Shown in pieces: positions 1 through 7,792 of a DNA stretch of 64,000 bases (its first letter is position 1; every line of letters starts with the position of its first letter). The notes below the pieces were generated by a model. The model saw only the letters and a list, made by a program, of their open reading frames with translations, had not been told where the DNA came from and searched no databases. The DNA is from an uncultured Algibacter sp. (GTDB lineage Bacteria; Bacteroidota; Bacteroidia; Flavobacteriales; Flavobacteriaceae), in the NCBI GenBank assembly GCA_947502405.1, contig CANMZT010000008.1, positions 1 through 64,000 of the forward strand, written 5' to 3'. The position numbers and the translations under genes are program-made.

Positions 1-643
1 CCATTTGCAAACCAATACCTTTGATTGAGCACATCAAATCTAAGTTGTTTTGCAGCTCATCATCTTCTTTGATGATTTCTATAATTTTTGATTCAACAGC
101 TTTTATTTGTTTGGTCAAGTAGAGTATCATCTTCTGCTGTATATCAAAAATAGTCTTAAAGTCCTTGGCCTTATAAATACTTTTTTGTTCCTTCAATGTA
201 ACTTTATAAGAAGCCCTCTGCTTTATCAACTTTGTTTTTAAGCTCATCAATGATTTAAGCTTAGAAATTGATTTGCTATATGTTTTGGTTGGTGTAATCT
301 CATCTTTTAAGCGGTAAGCATATAAAGCAATACGTTTGGCGTCTACCTTATCATTTTTACCTCTAACAATGCCCATGGATCTTTTTATCTCTAAAGCGGG
401 TGCTATAAAGTAACAGTACTTTTGCTTGTCCAAAACGCAGGTGATTAAATGGGCGTACATACCAGTATGTTCAAACACAAACAGAACACGGCTTATATCC
501 CTGACATGTTTTTTACTCCAGCTCATAAACTCATGTAAACCTTTGCTTGTGTTTTTGAATTGTTTGTTCTTTTGCACTACATGGATACATACATCAATTG
601 TTTTTTTACTAACATCAATACCAATAACTTCAATAAAATTCAT
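1..643 (-). CDS. IS110-family transposase, N-terminal part (runs off left edge)
   Basis: DEDD-type serine recombinase of the IS110 family, which moves its element through a circular intermediate. Reading leftward from the ATG at 641-643 gives an open frame of 214 codons that is still open at base 1. It begins MNFIEVIGIDVSKKTIDV and carries the DEDD N-terminal domain: Asp10 (GID), Glu58 (FEH), and Asp98 and Asp101 in NDKVDAKR, followed by a basic helical linker. The C-terminal Tnp_20 domain with the nucleophilic serine lies outside the window, so I cannot tell whether the gene is intact. The non-coding end expected 5' of an IS110 transposase lies at 644 to about 830. Confidence 0.88.
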   Translation of the reverse strand, partial: MNFIEVIGIDVSKKTIDVCIHVVQKNKQFKNTSKGLHEFMSWSKKHVRDISRVLFVFEHTGMYAHLITCVLDKQKYCYFIAPALEIKRSMGIVRGKNDKVDAKRIALYAYRLKDEITPTKTYSKSISKLKSLMSLKTKLIKQRASYKVTLKEQKSIYKAKDFKTIFDIQQKMILYLTKQIKAVESKIIEIIKEDDELQNNLDLMCSIKGIGLQM

Positions 644-667
644 AACTTTAAATTTAGAAATTAAACA

Positions 668-818
668 TAATGAGTTACTTAAACTAAAACCTTTATAAGG
701 TCGGAAACTGAAATTCTATAGGGTTCTAAGTAACTCTGAAAAAAGAACGGAGACTAATACGCGCCATAGCTCTTTGTTAAGCTAGCTAGGGATAAAGTTC
801 ACTCCGTTCTTTTTAAAT
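668..818 (-). ncRNA. Candidate IS110 bridge RNA (non-coding element end)
   Basis: Upstream of the transposase, in element orientation, two long-range stems follow one another. Stem A pairs 803-814 with 741-752 (AAAAGAACGGAG and its complement, 12 bp, no mismatch) around about 50 nt. Stem B pairs 727-736 with 672-681 (GAGTTACTTA and its complement, 10 bp) around 45 nt. The ATG follows 28 nt later. IS110-group elements are known to encode a bridge RNA with a target-binding and a donor-binding loop in this end. The match here is architectural only; the element boundary and loop pairing are not established. Confidence 0.5.
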
Positions 819-852
819 TTAAACATTAATTTTAATCTGATGCTAATCTAAA

Positions 853-939
853 GGTTAGGGATTGCAGTGGAAAGCCCACAGCGACGCAGGAGCGAGGACT
901 TGTAACGTAAAGCCCGACCCCTTGTGGGTAACGCCCAAA
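853..939 (+). repeat. Dispersed structured repeat, copy 1
   Basis: Starts with GGTTAGGGATTGCAG, contains GAAAGCCCACAG, GCGAGGACTTGTAACG and AAAGCCCGACC, and ends GGTAACGCCCAAA. Related copies lie at 6050-6153 and 46855-46952 in the same orientation. The ends are complementary (GTTA with TAAC). It sits about 60 nt upstream of the pirin gene. It resembles structured repeats common in Flavobacteriia, possibly the Flavo-1 RNA motif, which I name from memory only. Confidence 0.7.
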
Positions 940-1001
940 TTATAACAGAAAAAATAATAATAAAATTTCCTTCTACAAGGAAATGACAAAAGATTAAAAA
1001 A

Positions 1002-1718
1002 ATGAAAACAATAGTTCACAAAGCAGACACAAGAGGGTTTGCAAACCACGGATGGTTAAAATCCCACCATACATTTAGTTTTTCAAGCTATCAAAATGCA
1101 GAGCGCATGAATTTTGGGAAACTAAGAGTGTTAAACGACGATGTTGTACAACCAAAAATGGGGTTTGGAACGCATCCACATCAAAATATGGAGATTATAT
1201 CCATTCCCTTAAAAGGCGCATTATCTCATAAGGACAGCATGGGAAATAAACGCGCTATTGAGGTTGGCGAAGTGCAAGTAATGAGTGCTGGTACGGGACT
1301 GACACATTCTGAGTTTAACGATAGTAAAACCGATGAAGTTAACTTTTTACAACTTTGGATTATCCCAGAAGAAATGGGTGTCGCCCCAAATTACGAGCAG
1401 CGTAAATTTGATGCTTCCAAACGCAAAAATGAATTGCAAACCGTTGTGGCACCAAAGGATAAATTAGAAGGTGATGCGTTACCTATTAGTCAGCAAGCAT
1501 ATATTTATAGAGCTGACTTAGGTGCTGGAAACGCGGTGAATTTAAGTCCGAAAAATGTTGATAATGGGGTTTATGTTTTTGTTGCTGAAGGACGAGTGCA
1601 AGTATCTGGAAATACTTTTGATAAGCGCGATGCCATTGGTATTTGGGATGTTGATACTGTTGAAATTTCAGCTGTTGAAAATTCAGAAGTAATTATTATA
1701 GAAGTTCCTATGAACTAA
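1002..1718 (+). CDS. Pirin family protein (bicupin)
   Basis: A 238-residue cytoplasmic bicupin of the pirin/YhhW family. Some members are quercetin dioxygenases; others act in transcription or redox sensing, so the substrate cannot be assigned. The start MKTIVHKADTRGFANHGW is typical. Residues 17-30 carry the HGWLKSHHTFSF segment. The first cupin holds the metal ligands in FGTHPHQNMEI (about 60-70), and a further His follows in TGLTHSEFN (about 103). The second cupin fills the C-terminal half. Length fits the family. It lies 60 nt downstream of a structured repeat and is followed by its own terminator, so it is probably transcribed alone. Confidence 0.93.
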   Translation: MKTIVHKADTRGFANHGWLKSHHTFSFSSYQNAERMNFGKLRVLNDDVVQPKMGFGTHPHQNMEIISIPLKGALSHKDSMGNKRAIEVGEVQVMSAGTGLTHSEFNDSKTDEVNFLQLWIIPEEMGVAPNYEQRKFDASKRKNELQTVVAPKDKLEGDALPISQQAYIYRADLGAGNAVNLSPKNVDNGVYVFVAEGRVQVSGNTFDKRDAIGIWDVDTVEISAVENSEVIIIEVPMN

Positions 1719-1740
1719 TGATTAGTATTGATTAATAGCG

Positions 1741-1771
1741 AAAAAGCATCTAGAAATAGGTGCTTTTTTTA
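1741..1771 (+). terminator. Rho-independent terminator after the pirin gene
   Basis: AAAAAGCATCT pairs with AGGTGCTTTTT (one G-T pair) around a short loop and is followed by a T run. Confidence 0.75.
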
Positions 1772-1823
1772 TTAAAAACTACGATATTTGCTTTTCTACT
1801 AACTATTATAAAAAGAAAAGATT

Positions 1824-2006
1824 ATGGCGATGAATAAGAATACAGTTTTAGCATGGGCAACCATTTTAATGATAATTATGGGAGTTGTGCTAATTTTAAT
1901 GGGAGCATATAGATACGATGATGTTGCAGGCTGGGGCTTTGCTACAGTAGGTATTGGTTTTTTTGCAATAGCATGGGTGTTTAATGCTTTGAAAGGAAGA
2001 GTTTAA
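1824..2006 (+). CDS. Small membrane protein, CAL67264-like
   Basis: A 60-residue protein with two predicted transmembrane segments, about residues 8-27 (WATILMIIMGVVLILMG) and 37-54 (WGFATVGIGFFAIAWVF), joined by a short AYRYDDVAG loop and ending in a basic KGRV tail. It strongly resembles the small Flavobacteriia membrane family that NCBI labels CAL67264, as far as I recall. It ends 47 nt before ettA on the same strand, so the two may share a transcript. No function is known. The ATG at 1824 is followed by a second ATG at 1830, so the exact start is uncertain by two residues. Confidence 0.75.
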   Translation: MAMNKNTVLAWATILMIIMGVVLILMGAYRYDDVAGWGFATVGIGFFAIAWVFNALKGRV

Positions 2007-2053
2007 GGATTTTCCAAATAAACAATTAAACACTTTAACAAATAACATATATA

Positions 2054-3745
2054 ATGAGTGACGATAAAAAGATAATTTTCTCAATGTCTGGTGTTACCAA
2101 GACATTTCAAAGTGCAAATACGCCAGTTTTAAAAAATATTTATTTAAGTTTTTTCTATGGGGCTAAAATTGGAATTCTAGGGCTTAACGGTTCTGGTAAA
2201 TCTACATTACTAAAAATTATTGCAGGTGTTGATAAGAATTACCAAGGCGATGTGGTGTTTTCTCAGGATTACTCTGTGGGGTATTTAGAGCAGGAACCAC
2301 AACTTGATGAAGAGAAAACGGTAATGGAAGTAGTTAGAGAAGGAGCTGCTGAAACCGTTGCCATTCTTGATGAATACAATAAAATAAACGATCAGTTTGG
2401 GCTTGAAGAAGTATACAGTGATCCTGATAAGATGGAGAAACTTATGGCAAGACAAGCAGAATTACAGGATCAAATTGATGCTGCAAATGCTTGGGAATTA
2501 GACACTAAGTTAGAAATTGCCATGGATGCCTTAAGAACTCCTGATGGCGATAAAAAAATAGGCGTATTATCTGGAGGTGAACGCAGACGTGTAGCCTTAT
2601 GTCGTTTATTATTAAAAGAACCAGATGTCTTATTATTAGATGAGCCTACCAACCATTTGGATGCAGAATCCGTTCATTGGTTAGAGCATCATTTAGCACA
2701 ATATAAAGGTACGGTAATTGCCGTAACGCACGATAGGTATTTCCTAGATAATGTGGCGGGTTGGATTTTAGAGCTGGATAGAGGAGAAGGTATTCCTTGG
2801 AAAGGAAACTACTCGTCTTGGTTAGACCAAAAATCTAAGCGTATGGCGCAAGAAGGTAAAGCAGCTTCTAAACGTCAAAAAACCTTAGAACGTGAATTAG
2901 AGTGGGTGCGCCAAGGGGCTAAAGGGCGACAAACCAAGCAAAAAGCACGTTTAAAGAATTACGATAAATTAATGAGTCAAGATCAAAAGCAGCTTGACGA
3001 AAAATTAGAAATATACATCCCTAATGGGCCGCGTTTAGGAACCAATGTCATTGAAGCCAAGGGTGTTGCTAAAGGTTATGACGATAAGTTGTTGTACGAC
3101 GATTTAAATTTCAATTTACCACAAGCCGGAATAGTTGGTATTATAGGTCCTAACGGTGCTGGTAAAACCACCATTTTTAGAATGATAATGGGAGAAGAAA
3201 AACCTGATAAAGGTGAGTTTGTTGTGGGGGATACTGCAAAATTGGCTTATGTAGACCAAAAACATTCTAATATAGATCCAGAAAAAACCATTTGGCAGAA
3301 CTTTAGTGATGAACAAGAATTGGTGATGATGGGTGGAAAAGAAGTAAATTCTAGAGCGTATTTAAGCAGATTTAATTTTTCTGGTGGTGAACAAAACAAA
3401 AAGGTGAAATTACTTTCTGGAGGGGAGCGTAACCGTTTACATTTGGCTATGACGCTAAAGGAAGAAGGTAATGTATTACTTTTAGATGAGCCTACTAACG
3501 ATCTTGATGTAAATACTTTACGAGCTTTAGAAGAAGGTTTAGAGAACTTTGCAGGTTGTGCTGTAGTTATTAGTCACGACCGTTGGTTTTTAGATAGAAT
3601 TTGTACGCATATTTTAGCGTTTGAAGGCGACTCGCATGTGTATTTCTTTGAGGGTAGTTTTTCAGATTATGAGGAAAATAAGAAGAAACGATTAGGTGGT
3701 GATTTGATGCCAAAACGAATTAAGTACAAGAAATTAGTAAGATAA
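2054..3745 (+). CDS. ettA: Energy-dependent translational throttle protein EttA (ABC-F ATPase)
   Basis: A 563-residue ABC-F ATPase. EttA binds the ribosomal E site and gates the first peptide bond according to the ATP/ADP ratio. There are two ABC domains and no membrane segments. Domain 1 has Walker A GLNGSGKST (43-51), signature LSGGERRR and Walker B LLLDEPTNHLDAE. Domain 2 has GPNGAGKTT, LSGGERNR and LLLDEPTNDLDV. The linker between them is basic (RQKTLERELEWVRQG), as in EttA, and the protein ends in the basic KRIKYKKLVR. Length and domain order match EttA rather than Uup or YheS. The CAL67264-like gene precedes it and a strong hairpin terminator follows 10 nt after the stop. Confidence 0.96.
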   Translation: MSDDKKIIFSMSGVTKTFQSANTPVLKNIYLSFFYGAKIGILGLNGSGKSTLLKIIAGVDKNYQGDVVFSQDYSVGYLEQEPQLDEEKTVMEVVREGAAETVAILDEYNKINDQFGLEEVYSDPDKMEKLMARQAELQDQIDAANAWELDTKLEIAMDALRTPDGDKKIGVLSGGERRRVALCRLLLKEPDVLLLDEPTNHLDAESVHWLEHHLAQYKGTVIAVTHDRYFLDNVAGWILELDRGEGIPWKGNYSSWLDQKSKRMAQEGKAASKRQKTLERELEWVRQGAKGRQTKQKARLKNYDKLMSQDQKQLDEKLEIYIPNGPRLGTNVIEAKGVAKGYDDKLLYDDLNFNLPQAGIVGIIGPNGAGKTTIFRMIMGEEKPDKGEFVVGDTAKLAYVDQKHSNIDPEKTIWQNFSDEQELVMMGGKEVNSRAYLSRFNFSGGEQNKKVKLLSGGERNRLHLAMTLKEEGNVLLLDEPTNDLDVNTLRALEEGLENFAGCAVVISHDRWFLDRICTHILAFEGDSHVYFFEGSFSDYEENKKKRLGGDLMPKRIKYKKLVR

Positions 3746-3754
3746 ATTAGTAAT

Positions 3755-3783
3755 AAAAAAGGCTGCAATTGCAGCCTTTTTTA
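3755..3783. terminator. Bidirectional terminator between ettA and the 3789-3992 gene
   Basis: A perfect stem GGCTGCAATTGCAGCC flanked by an A run on the left and a T run on the right, so it can stop transcription from either side. Confidence 0.9.
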
Positions 3784-3788
3784 TTACT

Positions 3789-3992
3789 CTATTTTTGAGA
3801 TTCTAATTGTTTAATTCTTTTTCTTAATTTATAAGTATTGAACAGGCTTAAACTTAATAAAAGTAAAAGTGTTAAAAACCCAATAGATAAGATACTAATC
3901 AGATTACCAAGGTTTTTTTCGTTTTCTAAAGAATTTAAAACTTCTAGATTATTTTGAAATAATATTTTTGTGTAAACAATGAATGTTTTCAT
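3789..3992 (-). CDS. Small single-span membrane protein, unknown
   Basis: 67 residues, not recognised. One hydrophobic segment at about 31-51 (LISILSIGFLTLLLLLSLSL) is followed by a short basic coiled-coil tail (NTYKLRKRIKQLESQK). The preceding 30 residues are polar. It converges on ettA and shares its terminator. The next gene on the same strand (4162-4404) has the same plan, one span then YKLKKENERLD, so the two may be distant paralogues; that is inference from layout and tail. Real-gene status is likely but unproven because the protein is short. Confidence 0.55.
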   Translation of the reverse strand: MKTFIVYTKILFQNNLEVLNSLENEKNLGNLISILSIGFLTLLLLLSLSLFNTYKLRKRIKQLESQK

Positions 3993-4161
3993 GATTATTG
4001 GGGTTTATTATTTTTATATATCAAGGGCCTAACTTGTAGTGTTAAGGTCTATTAAAAATTAACATAGCTAAATTACTACATTGATAAATGAAAGAAAAAT
4101 CTAAAGACGCATTTTCGATAAAGTGTTGATTCAGAAATCTTCCAAAGATTTAATTAGTTCA

Positions 4162-4404
4162 TTAATTTCCACCATACATATGCCCATCAGTAAAGTCTTG
4201 ATAGGGTTTGTCTTCTTCCTCTGCAATCTTTTTGTTTATAGCATCTAAACGCTCATTTTCTTTTTTTAGCTTATAGGATTTTCTTATACCCAAAAGCAAT
4301 AAAATACCAAAAAACACGGTCACAATAATAAGAACTGTAACAATACTTGATTGATTTACTAGAGGTAATAGAAGAAGTAAAGAGAGTAAGTAGTTTTGCA
4401 CCAT
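4162..4404 (-). CDS. Small membrane protein with charged coiled-coil tail, unknown
   Basis: 80 residues, not recognised. It has a hydrophobic N-terminus (MVQNYLLSLLLLLPLV) that could be a signal sequence or first span, a clear span at about 22-42 (VTVLIIVTVFFGILLLLG), then a charged helix (RKSYKLKKENERLDAINKKI) and an acidic end with DGHMYGGN. The span-plus-KLKK helix layout matches the neighbour at 3789-3992. No partner or function can be inferred from context; the flanking gaps contain no obvious operon link. Confidence 0.6.
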   Translation of the reverse strand: MVQNYLLSLLLLLPLVNQSSIVTVLIIVTVFFGILLLLGIRKSYKLKKENERLDAINKKIAEEEDKPYQDFTDGHMYGGN

Positions 4405-4636
4405 AATTAATGCGTCATTGGTATTTGGTTATATACCAAAGATAATATATTCTTTCAATATGTATGAAAATTTTAACAAGTGTAACAATTTCTTAATTTG
4501 GAATACCTATAATTTGAGCAAAAAAAATTAAAGCACATTTTTATAAAGTAAATATCTATTTACGTTTTAAAATTGAGATTTTTTAACGAAATTGCTTGTC
4601 CGTAAAATTGTTCAACTTAAAACCTAATAATATACC

Positions 4637-5980
4637 ATGTCTGATGATTTTGATTTACTAGAAACCAATTCTAACGAAAAAACCGAAAAAGTAGATGTTA
4701 ATTGGGGAAAAGCCATTGACACTATGAAATCTAAATTATCTCAAGAAGATGATCCTGAAGTGCGTCAAAAAATATTAAATGCCACTTTGGATGATGTGGT
4801 GCATATGGCAGAAAAGGATAGAACTACACTTTTGGATGCTATAAAGGACTTAACCGACTATCAAGATGAAGTAGGTATTATATTCGAGAAATTTTCAGCA
4901 TTAAACCCAACAGAGCAAAAAGTTATTGATGATGCTCAAAAAGGATTAGAGCGTGCTAAAATTGAATTGGAAGATGCGCAAGCTAAACCAGACACCTGGT
5001 GGAATAACCTTTGGGGAAGAAAGAGTAAAATCAAGAAAGCTCAAGACGCTTTACAAGCAGCTGAAAAAACTAGAGCAGGAGCAGATAACAAGGCTAAAGC
5101 CATGTTTCAAGAGCGTATAGAAAGTGCAGATGTACAAACACTTTTAAGCGAACTATCTTATAAATCGCAAGCAGCGGTTACTCGTTTAAAAAATCGTGAG
5201 GTAGAAATAAAAGAAGTAGAAGATAAGTTACAAGATGCTATAGTTGAAGCTACAAAAAACCATACAAAAGCTTTAGAAAAAAAGAAAGAAGTAGAAGCTA
5301 AACTAGAAGAACAATATGCGTTGTTAAAGCAAGCGCGTCAAGAGCTAGAAGATATTGCCGATAAGCAATCAGCTGAATATGCTCAAGCCGTTGGTAAAGT
5401 AACACAACTAGAGCAAAAGGTTGAAGAACTTGAAGGTCTTAAAAATGCATACACCACTTTAGCAGCTAGTAAAGATAGCTTTGTACACAAGCATAATTTA
5501 ACTATTAAGGTGTTAACATCTTTACGTAGCAATTTGCAAACGCATCGTGCGAAATTAAAAAGTGATACCGAGGAACGACTTAAGTATTACGATGGCTATG
5601 TGGTAGCATTAAAAGCTAGAACAGACCAAGAATTTGCTGCTATTTTAGAGCATTTAGGCGTAAAAACCGACGAACATATTGGAGAAACTCTAGCATCAAT
5701 GCATACCGCAAGTGCCAAAGCGCGTCAAGATATGATGGATAACATCCCAGTTCACGAAAAAGTAATGCAAGGTGTCTATAGCAGTTATGCAGAGGCTTTA
5801 CAAGAAATTAGAGCTAAGGATGGTGAAATCCAAAAGAATTTTGCAGAGCGTTATGGTATCGATATGAAAGAGATTTTCGAAGATTATTATAAAGCCGATG
5901 CTAGCCAACCTTCTGGAGACGATGGTGAACCAGCAGGAAAACCAAAACCAGAAGCTAACGACGACGATTTATTAAGTTAA
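4637..5980 (+). CDS. Cytoplasmic coiled-coil protein, first gene of AAA+ locus
   Basis: 447 residues with no signal peptide or membrane span. Acidic N-terminus (MSDDFDLLETN), helical region to about 115, then a tryptophan-containing break (DTWWNNLWGRKSKIKKA, about 118-134), a long heptad-rich coiled coil to about 270, a second helical domain to about 420, and an acidic Pro/Gly/Asp tail ending DDDLLS. Automatic annotation often gives such proteins misleading cytoskeletal names; I do not recognise a characterised family. It opens a co-directional run that includes an AAA+ ATPase, so a scaffold or client role for that ATPase is plausible inference. A hairpin repeat and a structured repeat separate it from the next gene. 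Confidence 0.8.
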   Translation: MSDDFDLLETNSNEKTEKVDVNWGKAIDTMKSKLSQEDDPEVRQKILNATLDDVVHMAEKDRTTLLDAIKDLTDYQDEVGIIFEKFSALNPTEQKVIDDAQKGLERAKIELEDAQAKPDTWWNNLWGRKSKIKKAQDALQAAEKTRAGADNKAKAMFQERIESADVQTLLSELSYKSQAAVTRLKNREVEIKEVEDKLQDAIVEATKNHTKALEKKKEVEAKLEEQYALLKQARQELEDIADKQSAEYAQAVGKVTQLEQKVEELEGLKNAYTTLAASKDSFVHKHNLTIKVLTSLRSNLQTHRAKLKSDTEERLKYYDGYVVALKARTDQEFAAILEHLGVKTDEHIGETLASMHTASAKARQDMMDNIPVHEKVMQGVYSSYAEALQEIRAKDGEIQKNFAERYGIDMKEIFEDYYKADASQPSGDDGEPAGKPKPEANDDDLLS

Positions 5981-5981
5981 G

Positions 5982-6008
5982 TTTGTCATTCCCGCGAAGG
6001 CGGGAATC
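5982..6008 (+). repeat. TGTC-hairpin repeat (REP-like), solo copy
   Basis: TTTGTCATTCC leads into the hairpin CCCGCGAAGGCGGG and ends GGAATC. It shares its outer bases with the hairpins flanking the GIY-YIG gene at 11671 and 12011 and is the reverse complement of the copy at 42041-42067. It starts one base after the coiled-coil gene stop. Confidence 0.85.
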
Positions 6009-6049
6009 TAATTAAAAGAAGCTATACTTTTCAAATGAAGTTCTGCTTT

Positions 6050-6153
6050 GCGTTAGGGATTGCAGAGGAAAGCCCACAGCCCGATCCCGATAGTTATCGG
6101 GTGAGGTGCGAGGACTTGAAACGGAAAGCCCGACCCTTGTGGTAACGCCCAAA
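6050..6153 (+). repeat. Dispersed structured repeat, copy 2
   Basis: Begins GCGTTAGGGATTGCAG and ends GGTAACGCCCAAA, so the termini pair (GCGTTA with TAACGC). It contains an internal hairpin CCCGATAGTTATCGGG absent from copy 1. It lies 33 nt upstream of the 6187 gene. Confidence 0.8.
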
Positions 6154-6186
6154 TTATATAAATCTATTTATTTTTCAAAATAAAGC

Positions 6187-7254
6187 ATGTCCATTAATCA
6201 CATCGTTACACCTTTAGATTCTGCAATACTCGATTCCAAAGAGCATTACGTTTTCTATCACAAAATGGTTGACTTTGCTTTTAAAGAGTTAATTGTAGCT
6301 GTTCAGCAGCAAAATATTTGTGATTCTATTGAGGTACAATTATTTAAGCAATACTGTGATTTGTTACTATATTCTATTGAGGCTATGCGTGTAAAATACA
6401 TGTATGATGATGAGGATAATATGAAAGTGGATTTAACAGATTCCGGATTCCCTAATTATTTAGAATTTCGGTACCTGTTTAACGATTTAGAATTACGTGA
6501 TGAATACCTTGGTAAATTAACACCTATAGCTACATTAAAAGAAGAGTTTTTAGATACCTTATTGCGCAAAAAACAATCCGTAAAAAAAAGTAAACTCTTT
6601 CAAGCGGCTTCTATTGTATATTATTCGTCTGTAAATAAGCAATATATTTTCAATCGTTTTGTACAAGGAAAAATTTTAGGTGCACCCGAAAATGCTGATG
6701 CCGATTTAATAACGAGTTGGAGTTTTTACGATGTATCTCATAATCGACCATTTATTTGTTTCATGTATTTTAATTACGACGGTAATAAAATAAATGATTA
6801 TAGAGATGAGATTTACGAGGTTTTAAAATCAGTGGCAGATAGAGATATGTCTTTAGATACAATGGCTTATACTATAGATAGAAAACTACCAAAAGTTTTT
6901 CCTAAGCTTATTAAACGTATAGATTTGGGGCCTTTGCATAATGTTTTTGCTAAAGACGAACACCAAGTTACCCATGCTATTCTAGAAAGTATAGGTAAAA
7001 AAGAAATACCCTTAGAGTCTTATGCTTTTTCGCTTCGAGTAAACGAAGTAAAGTCTAAAAGCGAATTTAAAGAAGGTGGTTTTTTTAGTAAACAAATTTT
7101 ACAGAAATGGGATGGTGTTTTTAAGCAAAAGTTTGTTCTAGCACCACATCGGGTTATTCAATTGCTATACAATAAAACTCCAGAAATAATGAACAAGTTG
7201 GCAAAAGCGCCTATTGAAATTTCGAGTTTAAAAATTGATAAAAATGAAATTTAA
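6187..7254 (+). CDS. Conserved soluble protein of the AAA+ locus, unknown
   Basis: 355 residues, no signal peptide, no membrane span and no motif I recognise. The N-terminal half is helical (YVFYHKMVDFAFKELIVAV; MRVKYMYDDEDN), the middle holds an alpha/beta stretch (FICFMYFNYDGNKINDYRDEIYEVL), and the C-terminus is basic. It lies between the coiled-coil gene and the AAA+ ATPase gene on the same strand, which suggests a shared job, but no biochemical role can be assigned. Its last 11 bases overlap the next small lipoprotein gene. Confidence 0.75.
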   Translation: MSINHIVTPLDSAILDSKEHYVFYHKMVDFAFKELIVAVQQQNICDSIEVQLFKQYCDLLLYSIEAMRVKYMYDDEDNMKVDLTDSGFPNYLEFRYLFNDLELRDEYLGKLTPIATLKEEFLDTLLRKKQSVKKSKLFQAASIVYYSSVNKQYIFNRFVQGKILGAPENADADLITSWSFYDVSHNRPFICFMYFNYDGNKINDYRDEIYEVLKSVADRDMSLDTMAYTIDRKLPKVFPKLIKRIDLGPLHNVFAKDEHQVTHAILESIGKKEIPLESYAFSLRVNEVKSKSEFKEGGFFSKQILQKWDGVFKQKFVLAPHRVIQLLYNKTPEIMNKLAKAPIEISSLKIDKNEI

Positions 7255-7765
7255 AATTATTTATTTTTTTCTTTTAGTATTTATAATGTCATGTAAAAGT
7301 GATGATGATACTACAAATAATACTAATGCTACAAACATAGAATTAGTTACAGGTATGCATGCTAGAGCATCCGAGTTTGGACCATCTATTTTATTAGGAA
7401 ACCCAAATGTTTTTGATAGTGCTATAGCGGTATATCCTAATCCAGCTATAGGGAATCTTAGGGTTGTTAGTAATTCTGGAAGTATTTCTGATTTATGGAT
7501 AGTAAAAGGAGATGCTCAAAAAAGCTTTCAAGACATAGAATTCTCTTCAGTTTTGTCAAGTGATTTATATAGTTCAACTGAAATTGAAAATATAGCAGAA
7601 CTAAGTTTTGAGAACTTAACAGGTAATAACATAAATATAAATCTTGAAAATGTGAGTTTTGGATATTACAGGGTATTTGTTAAAATTAATAATGATATTT
7701 TTTGGACTAATGTTTATGTAGGAAACGATAAAGATATTGAGGATTTAATAAGTTTCTGGAACTAG
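7244..7765 (+). CDS. Small lipoprotein with YPNP motif, unknown
   Basis: 173 residues from the ATG at 7244; a TTG nine bases earlier is in frame but less likely. The signal peptide (MKFKIIYFFLLVFIMSC) ends in a lipobox Cys followed by KSDDDTTNNTN, typical of Bacteroidota lipoproteins. The segment IAVYPNPAIGNLRV and the later GYYRVFVKINNDIFWTNVYVG resemble the beginning and end of a type A T9SS sorting domain, but the protein also looks lipidated, which is an unusual combination. It overlaps the previous gene by 11 nt and ends 27 nt before the AAA+ gene, so it is embedded in that locus. Function unknown. Confidence 0.7.
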   Translation: MKFKIIYFFLLVFIMSCKSDDDTTNNTNATNIELVTGMHARASEFGPSILLGNPNVFDSAIAVYPNPAIGNLRVVSNSGSISDLWIVKGDAQKSFQDIEFSSVLSSDLYSSTEIENIAELSFENLTGNNININLENVSFGYYRVFVKINNDIFWTNVYVGNDKDIEDLISFWN

Positions 7766-7792
7766 TAACATTTTAAAAAGCATTGAAATAAC

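Noticed and set aside
426-698. Open frame on the + strand inside the IS110 region
   Set aside because: It is the complement of the real transposase frame on the minus strand, which shows the DEDD motifs.
4637-5980. TelA or cytoskeletal-binding assignment for the coiled-coil protein
   Set aside because: Only coiled-coil composition supports it; I see no diagnostic motif.
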